NCBI GenBank assembly: GCA_016786705.1
Contig: JAEUVV010000001.1
Location: 1-45,938, forward strand
Direction: 5' to 3'
Source: Taibaiella sp.
GTDB taxonomy: Bacteria; Bacteroidota; Bacteroidia; Chitinophagales; Chitinophagaceae
DNA: 45,938 nucleotides
The number at the start of each line of letters is the position of its first letter. Position 1 is the first letter of the stretch. This document shows, one piece after another, positions 31,942 through 40,933 of this stretch. The notes under the pieces are model-generated. The model had not been told where the DNA came from and did not search any database. It was given only the letters and a program-made list of their open reading frames with translations. The position numbers and the translations under genes are program-made.

Positions 31942-32475
31942 TTATAGTAAATAGTACTTTCCAAAATAATCAAAAAAATAAGCGGTATTTGGTGCTACAG
32001 AAAGTGTAATCCAGTCGCCGATCTCCGTTTGCTCATAATGTGCTGCCGTTACTTCTGTTTTATTATGAGGAGGTAAAGCTGCAAGCTGTAGAAAACACTT
32101 GCCTGCCAACTCAAAATACTGTTTACCTATTACTTGTGCTTTATACGTGATAAGCATACCTTTTCTGTAATCTTTATGAACCGGAAAGATGCTGACTCTG
32201 TATATAATAAAGCAAAGTGCTAGATATATCATGAAACATATAAGGAGATAGTATAAGCCAAAGTCTTGGATCGTACCATATTCATGAGTAAGCGATCTTT
32301 TTATTTTTCCAAATACCCCGCCGAATGCTTCAAAGCATACAATAAATAAAGAGGGAATAAGCAAGTAAAACAACTTTAGTCGCTTTTTGAGTAATTCTTT
32401 TATTTCCTGTCGCTGGCTATCGTTCATCGGGATCGATTGCCATTCTAATCCACTACGCTCGATCCAGGAAATCAT
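31942..32475 (-). CDS. Hypothetical membrane protein coupled to the AraC regulator gene
   Basis: The 177-residue protein has two hydrophobic segments (LKLFYLLIPSLFIVCFEAFG; FGLYYLLICFMIYLALCFII) and a soluble C-terminal half. I do not recognise a family. Its ATG overlaps the TGA of the AraC gene by 4 nt (ATGA), so translation is probably coupled. No terminator was seen in the short gap to the convergent surface-protein gene. Confidence 0.7.
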   Translation of the reverse strand: MISWIERSGLEWQSIPMNDSQRQEIKELLKKRLKLFYLLIPSLFIVCFEAFGGVFGKIKRSLTHEYGTIQDFGLYYLLICFMIYLALCFIIYRVSIFPVHKDYRKGMLITYKAQVIGKQYFELAGKCFLQLAALPPHNKTEVTAAHYEQTEIGDWITLSVAPNTAYFFDYFGKYYLL

Positions 32476-33398
32476 ACGGCAACCTGCATCTGGTAAGTCC
32501 TTGGCGTAAGGCCTACCATAGCTTTAAAAATTTTAATGAAGTAGTTCGCATCCGCAAAGCCGGTCTGGTAAGCCACTTCTTTTACGCTTCTTTGCAGCTT
32601 CAGTAATTGTTTTGCCTGCCCGATTCTTTCGCGGGTTATAAATTCATTCGGCGACAGGCCAAGCTCCTGCTTGAATAATTTGAAAAAATTGGATTTGCTT
32701 AAATAAGCCATTTTAGCGATCTTTTCCAATGATAATTTCTGGTGCAGGTTTTGCCGGATATAATTAATGGCAAAAGCCAGCCTGGAATCCTGCTTGTTTA
32801 AAAAAGAACTGCTTTGTACCAATTGCCGGCCCTGGGTCTGCATCAATCGTACCAATAACTCTTTTAAGGCAAAATCGACCATAAGGTCTTTCTGTTTATT
32901 GTCTTCCATAGCCACCCGCATAATATTCTGGGTAGCGGCCACCAGGGGCTCATTGTTGAACAGGTAGAATTGCTCGGGTTGCATTGTCCAGGCATCATCC
33001 GAAACTTTTGGTTTGTTAAGATTCAGGAATTGCAGGGTTTCTTCCACATATGCCGCACTCAGGCTCAGGGTAATGCATTGGGAAGGCTGCTCATCCGCTT
33101 CCGGGAAATCAATAACCATTGTTTCACCCGGGGCCACTAAAACACTTTCGCCGGGGAGGTAATCAAAGTAATTGGTTTTATTGTCCAGCTTCATTGATTT
33201 TTTACCCCGTAACATAGCAGTAAAAGTGAGGTTGTCAAATTTCAGGCGAATATCCTTCTCTGCACGATGGGTTTCAAATACAGAAAATTCGCAGGCATCC
33301 ATACTAAAAGTGGTTTTATGTTCCACAGTACTATTGGCCTTTGCGTTAAGGTCAAATGGTAGTGTATTGATTAGGTAACGGGGCTCCTGCTGGTTCAT
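32472..33398 (-). CDS. AraC-family transcriptional regulator, likely controlling the aldehyde dehydrogenase
   Basis: The 308-residue protein has an N-terminal cupin-like sensing domain (about 20-180) and a C-terminal double helix-turn-helix: LSLEKIAKMAYLSKSNFFKL, then FKQELGLSPNEFI, and VKEVAYQTGFADANYFIKIF, then GLTPRTY. It is divergent from the aldehyde dehydrogenase and DUF779 genes, a pairing typical for local activation by aldehyde or alcohol. Candidate direct-repeat sites lie in the shared gap. The inducer is not identifiable. Confidence 0.9.
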   Translation of the reverse strand: MNQQEPRYLINTLPFDLNAKANSTVEHKTTFSMDACEFSVFETHRAEKDIRLKFDNLTFTAMLRGKKSMKLDNKTNYFDYLPGESVLVAPGETMVIDFPEADEQPSQCITLSLSAAYVEETLQFLNLNKPKVSDDAWTMQPEQFYLFNNEPLVAATQNIMRVAMEDNKQKDLMVDFALKELLVRLMQTQGRQLVQSSSFLNKQDSRLAFAINYIRQNLHQKLSLEKIAKMAYLSKSNFFKLFKQELGLSPNEFITRERIGQAKQLLKLQRSVKEVAYQTGFADANYFIKIFKAMVGLTPRTYQMQVAV

Positions 33399-33432
33399 GA
33401 TAAGAAAGATATATGTTATGCGGACTCAATCT

Positions 33433-33440
33433 CAAATATA
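33433..33440 (-). promoter_or_regulatory. -7 element of the AraC gene
   Basis: Read leftward it is TATATTTG, 35 nt before the AraC start codon. Confidence 0.45.
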
Positions 33441-33499
33441 CATTTTTTTAGTACCGGAAAAGCAGCCTGAAAGTGATTTTAACATTATAAGTAAAAGAT

Positions 33500-33532
33500 G
33501 ATTTTACTATAGACCGATACGATTTTGCTATA
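33500..33532. promoter_or_regulatory. Candidate AraC-type direct-repeat operator
   Basis: GATTTTACTATA (33500-33511) and GATTTTGCTATA (33521-33532) are 11/12 identical and exactly 21 bp apart, two helical turns, as for AraC half-sites. A weaker relative, GATTTTAACATTA, begins at 33475. They lie 48-80 nt upstream of the aldehyde dehydrogenase start. Confidence 0.5.
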
Positions 33533-33579
33533 ATTTTTATCCTGCAAAAAATAATTTAGTTGAACTAAATAAGGAAATT

Positions 33580-35085
33580 ATGAGCACAGTAATTGCAAGA
33601 CCGGATTTTAAATATCATTATGATAATTTTATTAATGGTAAATGGACAGCGCCTGTAAAGGGCAAGTATTTTGACAACATCTCACCGATAGACGGTAAGC
33701 CTTTTACTAAAGCGGCACATTCGACAAAGGAAGATATAGCCCTGGCGGTGGATGCCGCTGCCGAAGCCTTTAAGACCTGGTCTAAAACCTCGGCTACCGA
33801 GCGTAGTATCATCTTAAATAAAATAGCCGATCGTTTAGAAGCCAACCTGGAATTGCTGGCAGCTGTGGAAACGGTTGATAACGGGAAGGCTGTAAGAGAA
33901 ACTTTGGCAGCGGATATTCCCCTTGCTATCGACCACTTCCGCTATTTCGCAGGCGTAATCCGGGCAGAAGAAGGCTCGCTGACAGAGCTGGATGAATATA
34001 CCGTTTCCCTGATTGTTCATGAACCGATCGGTGTGGTAGCGCAGATCATACCCTGGAACTTCCCGATCTTAATGGCCGTCTGGAAACTCGCTCCTGCGCT
34101 GGCAGCAGGTTGTACGGTTGTCTTGAAGCCTGCCGAAAGTACACCGGTTTCTATCCTGGTATTAATGGAGCTTATTGAAGACCTGCTACCGGCAGGTGTA
34201 GTGAATATCGTAAACGGTTTTGGGGCCGAATTGGGTAAAACACTGGTGACTAATCCAAAAGTTAATAAAGCCGCCTTTACCGGTTCTACCGCTACAGGTC
34301 GTTTAGTAATGCAATATGCTACCGAGAACATTATCCCGGTAACCCTTGAGTTAGGTGGTAAATCGCCTAACATCTTCTTCCCGTCCATCTTTGACGAAGA
34401 TGATGCCTTCCTGGATAAAGCGATAGAAGGGGCTGTACTATTTGCGCTGAACCAGGGTGAAATTTGTACTTGTCCTTCCCGTATCCTGGTGCATGAATCT
34501 ATTGCCGACCGTTTTATTGAAAAAGTGAAGGCAAGAACAGAGGCGATTAAAGTGGGTAACCCACTGGATAAAACAGTAATGATGGGGGCACAGGCGTCTA
34601 AGATCCAGCAGGAAAAAATAGCGTCTTACCTGAAATTAGGTAAAGAAGAAGGGGCTGAAGTGATCACAGGAGGGGAAGTCAATAACCTGGGCGGTGACCT
34701 GGAAAGCGGTTATTATATCAAGCCTACCATTTTCAAAGGCAATAATAAAATGCGCATCTTCCAGGAGGAGATCTTTGGGCCGGTTGTTTCACTGACTACA
34801 TTTAAGACGACCGAGGAAGCGATCTCGATCGCGAATGACACCTTATATGGTCTTGGTGCCGGCGTATGGACGCGTGATGCCCATGAATTGTACCAGGTGC
34901 CAAGAGCGATACAGGCGGGCCGTGTATGGGTCAATCAATACCACGCTTATCCTGCCGGTGCTCCGTTTGGGGGCTATAAGCAATCCGGTGTCGGCCGAGA
35001 AAACCATAAAATGATGCTGGGTCATTATCGCCAGGAGAAGAATATGCTTATTTCCTATAATAAGAATAAACTAGGTTTCTTTTAA
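33580..35085 (+). CDS. NAD-dependent aldehyde dehydrogenase
   Basis: The 501-residue enzyme contains NPIDG-like [28 protein letters not shown] (cofactor site), [25 protein letters not shown], the catalytic-base block [13 protein letters not shown] and the nucleophile block [14 protein letters not shown] with Cys in GEIC. Near the end are [13 protein letters not shown] and [15 protein letters not shown]. It belongs to the acetaldehyde/broad-range group (AldA/ExaC-like). It is regulated, by inference, by the divergent AraC protein and linked to the DUF779 gene downstream. Confidence 0.95.
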   Translation: MSTVIARPDFKYHYDNFINGKWTAPVKGKYFDNISPIDGKPFTKAAHSTKEDIALAVDAAAEAFKTWSKTSATERSIILNKIADRLEANLELLAAVETVDNGKAVRETLAADIPLAIDHFRYFAGVIRAEEGSLTELDEYTVSLIVHEPIGVVAQIIPWNFPILMAVWKLAPALAAGCTVVLKPAESTPVSILVLMELIEDLLPAGVVNIVNGFGAELGKTLVTNPKVNKAAFTGSTATGRLVMQYATENIIPVTLELGGKSPNIFFPSIFDEDDAFLDKAIEGAVLFALNQGEICTCPSRILVHESIADRFIEKVKARTEAIKVGNPLDKTVMMGAQASKIQQEKIASYLKLGKEEGAEVITGGEVNNLGGDLESGYYIKPTIFKGNNKMRIFQEEIFGPVVSLTTFKTTEEAISIANDTLYGLGAGVWTRDAHELYQVPRAIQAGRVWVNQYHAYPAGAPFGGYKQSGVGRENHKMMLGHYRQEKNMLISYNKNKLGFF

Positions 35086-35117
35086 AAAGTAAAGCTTGTT
35101 GTGAGCAGGTAATAATG

Positions 35118-35259
35118 AAAAGATTGCCTCTTGTATGGAGTTGTCGCTCAAAATAGGAATAGAGAACGCTACTCATCAGCTGTCTGGCTTGTCTATTTTT
35201 TGTTTTATAAATTGGTTAAAGTAAGCGCGCAATGGAAGTGCATGTAGAGGCAATCTTTT
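35118..35259. repeat. 142-bp element bounded by perfect 14-bp inverted repeats
   Basis: AAAAGATTGCCTCT (35118-35131) is the exact reverse complement of AGAGGCAATCTTTT (35246-35259). The element fills most of the gap between the aldehyde dehydrogenase and DUF779 genes and contains no reading frame. It could be a small mobile palindromic element (no clear target duplication) or a long-range RNA stem in the transcript. Confidence 0.55.
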
Positions 35260-35288
35260 ATTAAATTAACATCAATTAATCCTGAATA

Positions 35289-35663
35289 ATGATAAAACGG
35301 CTTGATGCTACAGATAAGGCGATCGCGCTGATCCGTGAATTGGCAGCTATACATGGGGACCTGATGTTTTACCAGGCAGGTGGCTGTTGCGAAGGCACCC
35401 AGCCGCAATGCTTTGAAAAAGGCGGGTTTTATGTGCGCACGAATGATGCCTTGATCGGTACGGTGGAAGGTTTTGAATTCTGGGTGGATAAGGACCTTTT
35501 TGAATACTGGAAACACGCGCACTTTGAGCTGGACGTGCTGGAGGGTTTCGGGGTAGGAGGTTTTTCATTAGAAGCCCCGCTTGGAAAAACCTTTAAGATC
35601 AATTACCGGATCTTTACCGATGAAGAATCTGAACAGCTGGAGCCGGTAAGCCGCATGGAATAA
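35289..35663 (+). CDS. DUF779 domain protein
   Basis: The 124-residue protein matches DUF779 along its length: MFYQAGGCCEGTQPQCFEKG (conserved Cys cluster), FEFWVDKDLFEYW and GFSLEAPLGKTFKINYRIFT. The family is repeatedly found next to aldehyde dehydrogenases; the Cys cluster suggests metal binding. It is separated from the dehydrogenase by the inverted-repeat element but probably shares its regulation. Confidence 0.9.
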   Translation: MIKRLDATDKAIALIRELAAIHGDLMFYQAGGCCEGTQPQCFEKGGFYVRTNDALIGTVEGFEFWVDKDLFEYWKHAHFELDVLEGFGVGGFSLEAPLGKTFKINYRIFTDEESEQLEPVSRME

Positions 35664-35707
35664 AGGTTATTGGCAGCAATTTATAAAAGTAGTGCTTTTG
35701 ACAAGTT

Positions 35708-35738
35708 AAGGTGTGTTGGATTGTTCCAACCACCTTTT
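35708..35738. terminator. Terminator between DUF779 and AEC permease genes
   Basis: AAGGTGTGTTGG and CCAACCACCTT pair with a single bulge around a 6-nt loop, then T-run; it sits between two convergent genes. Confidence 0.7.
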
Positions 35739-36644
35739 TTACTGCAAGAGCCAATACCACATCGCGATAGTGATAAAGGAAAGGGGAATGCCCACGCCCA
35801 CCATCATATTGCATAGTTTAGGCTTCAGGCCATGAGCCGATGCTACCAGGCAGGCGGTGATCATAGGCGCCATGGCCGCTTCTATTACACAAACATCAAT
35901 CATCATACCCTCTTTTCCCTGTATTAACTTATAGACGAAAAAGATGATAGCAGGGAATAAGATCAGCTGGTAAAAAAGTCCCAGGGTAAGATAAGACCAG
36001 TAAGGGCTTTTTCTATCTATATGTAATTGAAAGCCTACAGAAACCAGTGCTAATGGACTTACGGTTGCGGCGATTTTGCTTAAAGCTTCATCCGCAACAG
36101 AAGGAATACGGTAGCCGCTAATATTTAAAAGCATCGCGACTATAAAAGCAATAAAAGGAACAAAAGAGCACATTCTTTTTAAAATTTGCTTCCAGCTTGT
36201 TTCCCCTTTAGAGTAAACAGAAGCGATGAAGATTCCTGCTGTTGAAAGTGCTACAAAAGTACCGGGAAGATCAATCATCATTAGCGTTTCCAGGCCCTCT
36301 GCTCCATATAAAGCCTGGATGACCGGTATTCCTACAAAGGAAGTGTTACCAAAACCGGCAGTCATAATAAGGCAGCCCGTCAAAGCACGGGACCAGCCCC
36401 AAAGCTTGCCCAGGCTAATGAACAGAGCACAGGCCAATAATATCGACAACCAGGGCATCAGCACGGGGAGCAATAATTCGCCGGAAAGCTGTAATTTGGG
36501 AATATAAAACAGGGCCATAGCCGGCAAGCTTATATTCATCACGAACTGGTTCAGCACCGCATGGGTATTGCGGGGTGTGCTCTTTACAAATTGCAGTACA
36601 ACTCCGATGATCAGGCAAAGAAAAAGTAAGATAATACTGGACAT
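35739..36644 (-). CDS. AEC-family transporter (auxin efflux carrier-like permease)
   Basis: The 301-residue protein has about ten transmembrane helices and AEC features: HAVLNQFVMNISLPAMALFY near the N-terminus, TAGFGNTSFVGIPVIQALYG in the middle, and EAAMAPMITACLVASAHGLK near the end. Relatives export or take up small organic acids or amino acids in bacteria. The substrate is unknown. A lone gene with a TAATTTTG promoter (36690-36683, leftward). Confidence 0.9.
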   Translation of the reverse strand: MSSIILLFLCLIIGVVLQFVKSTPRNTHAVLNQFVMNISLPAMALFYIPKLQLSGELLLPVLMPWLSILLACALFISLGKLWGWSRALTGCLIMTAGFGNTSFVGIPVIQALYGAEGLETLMMIDLPGTFVALSTAGIFIASVYSKGETSWKQILKRMCSFVPFIAFIVAMLLNISGYRIPSVADEALSKIAATVSPLALVSVGFQLHIDRKSPYWSYLTLGLFYQLILFPAIIFFVYKLIQGKEGMMIDVCVIEAAMAPMITACLVASAHGLKPKLCNMMVGVGIPLSFITIAMWYWLLQ

Positions 36645-36682
36645 AACAGAACGGCTTCAGGCATAGCAAAATGTTGCCTGTG

Positions 36683-36690
36683 CAAAATTA
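36683..36690 (-). promoter_or_regulatory. -7 element of the AEC gene
   Basis: Read leftward it is TAATTTTG, about 39 nt upstream of the start codon. Confidence 0.45.
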
Positions 36691-36786
36691 ATTTTAATTT
36701 AAGCCACGGGAACTTAAGCGGTACGGTTTTTTGGTAAATTGAAATGGTAATAAAAAAAAGGTCAGCAGTGCCAACCTCTTATATAT

Positions 36787-37545
36787 TTAAAATCCTTCTT
36801 CCGGCGACAAATAGCGCCATTTACCGGGTGGTAGCTTATCCAGCCTTACTTTACCCATCCTGATGCGTTTCAGGCCGACTACTTTCAAGCCAACCAATTC
36901 ACACATCCTGCGGATCTGGCGCTTTTTCCCCTGCCTTAAGATGAAGCGTAACTGGTCTTCATTTTGCCATACCACCTTTGCCGGTTTTAATTTTTCTCCA
37001 TCAAGGCTTAAGCCGAAGTTCAGCAAGGCTAAGCCATTCTCATTTATTTTACCGCTTACACGTACCAGGTACTCTTTCTCAATTTTATTGATATCGCCAA
37101 TCAATTGTTTGGCGATCCTGCCATCCTGGGTTAATACCAGCAAGCCTACAGAGTCAATATCTAAGCGTCCCGCAGGGGCCAGTCCGTAAAGGTGACGCGG
37201 ATCAAAGTGGATGCCACTATTATCTTCTTCCCAGTGATTGGCCGCTGTGATCAACTCCGCGGCGGCTTTATAGCCCTTTTCCGGTTGCGCACTTACATAG
37301 CCTACCGGTTTGTTCAATAAAATAGTCACGCGGTTATTTTGTACGCTTTTTGCCTGGCCACTCAGCTCAATAATATCCTGGTCGGAAACCCGCTCGCCTT
37401 TTTCTTTTACCACTACGCCATTTACCTTTACCCAGCCCTTCGAAATATAGGCATCGGCCTCTCTCCTGGAGCAATAGCCTAAATGGGCAAGGCGTTTGGC
37501 TAAACGCATACCGTCTCTTTCGTCTCTGCTTTCTGATTTTTTCAT
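36787..37545 (-). CDS. rluB: RluB/RsuA-family 23S/16S rRNA pseudouridine synthase
   Basis: The 252-residue protein has an N-terminal S4 RNA-binding domain ([20 protein letters not shown]) and a pseudouridine synthase domain: [11 protein letters not shown], the catalytic-Asp block [49 protein letters not shown] and [12 protein letters not shown]. The C-terminus is short, as in RluB/RluE/RsuA. The exact target uridine cannot be read from sequence. A TATTTTTG element at 37559-37552 ends 6 nt before the ATG, so the transcript may be nearly leaderless. The gene is divergent from proC. Confidence 0.92.
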   Translation of the reverse strand: MKKSESRDERDGMRLAKRLAHLGYCSRREADAYISKGWVKVNGVVVKEKGERVSDQDIIELSGQAKSVQNNRVTILLNKPVGYVSAQPEKGYKAAAELITAANHWEEDNSGIHFDPRHLYGLAPAGRLDIDSVGLLVLTQDGRIAKQLIGDINKIEKEYLVRVSGKINENGLALLNFGLSLDGEKLKPAKVVWQNEDQLRFILRQGKKRQIRRMCELVGLKVVGLKRIRMGKVRLDKLPPGKWRYLSPEEGF

Positions 37546-37608
37546 TTAATGCAAAAATAAACTTTGCGGGAGAAACAACGCCAGCCAAATTTTATTAATT
37601 TAGACAAT

Positions 37609-38406
37609 ATGAAGAAAATATGCATTATAGGTGGGGGAAACCTGGGGCAAGCTATAGCGGAAGGCCTGATCTCAAGCGGCTTTATTAAAGCGAAAGACAT
37701 TACCATAACCCGGAGAAATATTGAACAGCTGGAACCTTTGAAAACAAAGGGAGTTAATGTATTAGCAGATAATGTAAAGGCTGTAAAAGGCGCTGCCTGG
37801 GTTATATTGGCGGTAAAACCTTTCCAGGTTGCGGCGATCTTAAAAGAAATAGGCCCGGTTTTGCAAGCCGGGAAGCAAGCATTGATCAGTGTGATCACAG
37901 GCGTTAGTCTTGAAGACTTAGCGACAATGGCCGGTAATGAATTGACGATCTTCAGGGCGATGCCTAATACAGCTATCGCGATCAAAGAAAGTATTACCTG
38001 CTTAAGCACTCATAGCGATAACCAGGCACATAAAGATTTTGTACAACAACTTTTTGACCAACTCGGGCGATCTATATTTATCGAGGAACAATTGATGGAC
38101 GCGGCGACTGTATTGGGCGCTTGCGGAACAGCCTATGCCATGCGCTATATCCGCGCCAATATCCAGGGGGGGATTGAAATCGGATTTGATGCCCAAACAG
38201 CGGCACTGATCGCCGCGCAGACCGTAAAAGGGGCCGCGGAACTTTTATTAACCCGGCATACCCACCCCGAACAGGAGATCGATAAAGTGACCACTCCTAA
38301 AGGTTGTACCATCGCCGGCCTGAATGAAATGGAACACCAGGGGTTCAGCTCTTCCCTGATCAAAGGTATTGCCACAAGCTATAATAAAATTAAAAAAGAC
38401 ATGTAG
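37609..38406 (+). CDS. proC: Pyrroline-5-carboxylate reductase
   Basis: Starting at the ATG at 37609 the protein is 265 residues: KKICIIGGGNLGQAIAEGLI (NADPH site), ILAVKPFQV, ISVITGVSLEDL, FRAMPNTAIAIKESITCL and the C-terminal signature TTPKGCTIAGLNEMEHQGF. It makes proline from pyrroline-5-carboxylate. The frame opens 45 nt earlier without an ATG. Single gene. Confidence 0.95.
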   Translation: MKKICIIGGGNLGQAIAEGLISSGFIKAKDITITRRNIEQLEPLKTKGVNVLADNVKAVKGAAWVILAVKPFQVAAILKEIGPVLQAGKQALISVITGVSLEDLATMAGNELTIFRAMPNTAIAIKESITCLSTHSDNQAHKDFVQQLFDQLGRSIFIEEQLMDAATVLGACGTAYAMRYIRANIQGGIEIGFDAQTAALIAAQTVKGAAELLLTRHTHPEQEIDKVTTPKGCTIAGLNEMEHQGFSSSLIKGIATSYNKIKKDM

Positions 38407-38431
38407 CGGTTTGTAGCCGGTTCCCCCGGAT

Positions 38432-38462
38432 TTCAGATCGAACCTGAAAAAATGTACATTTG
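38432..38462 (+). promoter_or_regulatory. Promoter of the PhnA-like gene
   Basis: TTTC (38432-38435), 19-bp spacer and TACATTTG (38455-38462), one mismatch from consensus; the start codon is 33 nt further on. Confidence 0.55.
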
Positions 38463-38494
38463 CCACAAATTTTAAGGTTAAAACAGGATAAATC

Positions 38495-39091
38495 ATGAAT
38501 CTACAGGAATTACAAATTCGGAGCGGCAACCAGTGTGAACTGTGTGGCAGCACCTCAGGACTGAAAGTGTATGAGGTAAGCGCAGCGCCCAAAAGTATGC
38601 GGGATACAGAAATCTATTGCTGCGAAAAATGTATCGCCCAGATCGATAAGAAGGCTGACCTGGAACAGGCGCACTGGCAGGAACTGTTAGGGACGGCTAT
38701 GTGGAGTGAAGTGCCGGCCGTACAGGTAGTAGCCTGGCGTATGTTGAATCGTTTTCGCCATGAAAGCTGGGCTGCCGATAACATTGATATGATGTACCTG
38801 GATGAGGAACATATGGCCTGGGCAAGGGCCAGTGGAGATCATGAAAACGACGCAACCGTAGACCTGCACCGGGATTGTAATGGGGCGCCGCTACAGGCCG
38901 GAGATAGTGTTGTGCTGATCAAATCACTGGATGTAAAAGGCTCTACTGTAAATGCGGCACTCGGTACTGTAGTTAAGAATATTAAGCCGGACCCTAATGA
39001 TACTGCTTACATAGAAGGGAAAATAGAAGGACAATCAATAATGATCAAAACGATTTACGTCAAAAAGCAGGGTGCAGAGCAGATGCTCTGA
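38495..39091 (+). CDS. PhnA-family zinc-ribbon protein
   Basis: The 198-residue protein has an N-terminal zinc ribbon (CELCGS and CCEKCIAQ, four metal Cys), an insertion of about 80 residues and the C-terminal PhnA domain (DLHRDCNGAPLQAGDSVVLI, then KSLDVKGSTVNAALGTVVKN). The name is historical, from phosphonate loci; most homologues have no known role and no phosphonate genes are near. It is followed after 14 nt by the MtfA-like gene, so the two are probably cotranscribed. Confidence 0.88.
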   Translation: MNLQELQIRSGNQCELCGSTSGLKVYEVSAAPKSMRDTEIYCCEKCIAQIDKKADLEQAHWQELLGTAMWSEVPAVQVVAWRMLNRFRHESWAADNIDMMYLDEEHMAWARASGDHENDATVDLHRDCNGAPLQAGDSVVLIKSLDVKGSTVNAALGTVVKNIKPDPNDTAYIEGKIEGQSIMIKTIYVKKQGAEQML

Positions 39092-39105
39092 TCGCATATT
39101 AATTT

Positions 39106-39891
39106 ATGGTAAATACCGTTCAGCTCATCATCCTGGCAGTAGCCCTTTTTATCGTATTCATATTGAGTAAGCTGTATAAGAATACTAAAAAAGTGGCCAT
39201 GCCCGATATCCCGGATGCAAAAACGATAAAGCGTGTCTTAGCTAGCGATGTAGCCTTTTATCAGCAATTAGGGGCTGCTGAGCAACTTCGTTTCGAGGAA
39301 CGGGTCGCCTATTTTCTAAGCCAGGTACGGATTACCCCTATCCAGGATGCGCCAGTAGAGATGGAAGACCGGGTGTTTGTCGCCGCTGCGGGGGTTATTC
39401 CTTTATTCAGGTTTAAAAACTGGTTTTATAATAACCTGGACGAAGTGCTCATCTACCCGGATACATTCAGCAAAGACTTCGAGTTAAAGGGAGCGCACCG
39501 CAATGTTGCCGGAATGGTAGGTGATGGTTTTATGCATCGTACTATGATCCTGTCTTTACAATACCTGAGAGCCGGTTTTTTACAACATACTAAAGGCAAT
39601 ACGGCTATTCATGAGTTTGTGCACCTGGTAGATAAATCCGACGGAGCTGTTGACGGGATCCCTGAGAACCTGCTGGGCCAGCCCTATTTAAAAGCCTGGG
39701 TCAGCCTGGTGTATGAATACATAAAGGAAATCCGGGAGCAGGAGATCAAAGATATCAACCCTTATGGGGCAAGTAACCCGGAAGAATTTTTTGCGGTAGT
39801 TTCCGAATATTTTTTCCAGGAGCCGGAGTTGCTGGAGGCCAATCACCCGGATCTTTACCGGATGTTAGAAAAGGCTTTTCGCGGCCGGTAA
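39106..39891 (+). CDS. MtfA-like M90-family zinc peptidase with N-terminal anchor
   Basis: The 261-residue protein begins with one membrane helix (LIILAVALFIVFILSKLY) and then matches the M90 family: FEERVAYFLSQVRITPI, the zinc block AIHEFVHLVDKSDGAVDGIP (HEFVH) and NPEEFFAVVSEYFFQEPELL with the third-ligand Glu region. E. coli MtfA is a soluble peptidase that interacts with the Mlc regulator; this one is probably membrane-tethered. It ends at a strong terminator. Confidence 0.9.
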   Translation: MVNTVQLIILAVALFIVFILSKLYKNTKKVAMPDIPDAKTIKRVLASDVAFYQQLGAAEQLRFEERVAYFLSQVRITPIQDAPVEMEDRVFVAAAGVIPLFRFKNWFYNNLDEVLIYPDTFSKDFELKGAHRNVAGMVGDGFMHRTMILSLQYLRAGFLQHTKGNTAIHEFVHLVDKSDGAVDGIPENLLGQPYLKAWVSLVYEYIKEIREQEIKDINPYGASNPEEFFAVVSEYFFQEPELLEANHPDLYRMLEKAFRGR

Positions 39892-39895
39892 TTAA

Positions 39896-39939
39896 ATAAT
39901 AAAATAAGCGCACCCTATAGGGTGCGCTTATTTTATTAT
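39896..39939. terminator. 44-bp perfect palindrome terminator
   Basis: A fully self-complementary sequence centred on CACCCTATAGGGTG, flanked by AATAAAATAAGCG and its complement, directly after the MtfA-like gene. T-run on both strands. Confidence 0.85.
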
Positions 39940-40220
39940 ACCCTTTTACCCTTATTTATTACACGAAATTGGGGCCATAACAGTCCTTATCTGGAGCCTG
40001 CATAGTCTTACCCGTTCGTTTTAATTTATATTTCTATTTAAAAATTATATCTGTTTTATTGTTTTCTCGTAGGTATACTTTTTGCGAAAACTATTTTCTT
40101 AAAAAACTTACTAAACTAAATCCAAAGGAAAAGAATACTCGTATATGTATTTAACCCTTTGGTAACAGTATGTCGTATCACCAGGGTGCAAATGATTTTC
40201 TAACAAAAAAATTAACGGTA
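39940..40220 (+). other. Long untranslated leader region before the ferritin-like genes
   Basis: No gene is seen. A promoter-like TACTTTTTG lies at 40076-40084, which would leave a leader of about 130 nt. Within it CCAAAGG (from 40122) and CCTTTGG can pair across about 24 nt, and CACCAGGGTG forms a small hairpin near 40180. The upstream half is AT-rich and featureless. A regulatory leader is possible but unproven. Confidence 0.35.
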
Positions 40221-40922
40221 ATGAAAAAAGAAACAGACCTAAATGTGACAACCCCTGAGCTGCCGGGGACCTCTTTGTCAAGAAGGAATTTTTTAGCATT
40301 TGCAGGAATGGGTGTGTTAGGCACCACCCTGATCTCCTTAGGCTCCTGTAAACGGGACTCGGGTATTATGCCTGATGGAACGATTGATCTTGGCGGTGGT
40401 GATATTGGTATTCTGAACTATGCCTATGCTTTAGAACAACTTGAGGCGGCATTTTACACCAAAGTAGCTTCCAGTTTTTATGCCGGCGCATCAGCGGATG
40501 AGATCAGCCGCCTGACAGAGATCAGAAACCATGAAGTAGCGCACAGGGAGTTCTTCAAAAATGCATTGGGAAGTTCCGCTATCCCAGATTTGGAAGTGGA
40601 TTTTTCTTCTATTGATTTCAATAGCCGCAACAGCGTTCTGGGTGCTGCAAAAGCTTTCGAAGACCTGGGCGTTTCAGCTTATAATGGCGCCGGTAAATTG
40701 ATCGCCAATGCGGATTACCTTTTGCTGGCAGGTAAAATTGTTTCTGTAGAAGCCCGCCACGCGGCCTATATCCGTGATATTATCAGTAATGGCAGTTTTG
40801 CGGATATGGAAGTTGTAGATGCCAACGGCTTAGAGTTAAGCCGTGATCCTAACGCGGTATTGAACATTGCAAGTACGTATTTAAAATCAAAATTGTCCGC
40901 AAAAAATTTACCAACCTCCTAA
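40221..40922 (+). CDS. Ferritin-like protein with Tat lipoprotein signal
   Basis: From the ATG at 40221 the protein is 233 residues. The signal SRRNFLAFAGMGVLGTTLIS, then LGSC, joins a twin-arginine motif to a lipobox, so it should be exported folded and lipidated. The ferritin-like four-helix domain has LEQLEAAFYTKV, EIRNHEVAHREFF (ExxH), AFEDLGVSAYNGA and VEARHAAYIRDI (ExxH), the ligands of a di-metal site. Folding round metal before export explains Tat use. The role may be metal oxidation or storage in the envelope (inference). It forms a unit with the next gene and lies just upstream of tatA-tatC. Confidence 0.88.
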   Translation: MKKETDLNVTTPELPGTSLSRRNFLAFAGMGVLGTTLISLGSCKRDSGIMPDGTIDLGGGDIGILNYAYALEQLEAAFYTKVASSFYAGASADEISRLTEIRNHEVAHREFFKNALGSSAIPDLEVDFSSIDFNSRNSVLGAAKAFEDLGVSAYNGAGKLIANADYLLLAGKIVSVEARHAAYIRDIISNGSFADMEVVDANGLELSRDPNAVLNIASTYLKSKLSAKNLPTS

Positions 40923-40933
40923 ATTAAAATTTT

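Noticed and set aside
36750..36785. Possible terminator before the pseudouridine synthase end
   Set aside because: GGTCAGC and GCCAACC pair with two mismatches and a 3-nt loop; too weak to call.
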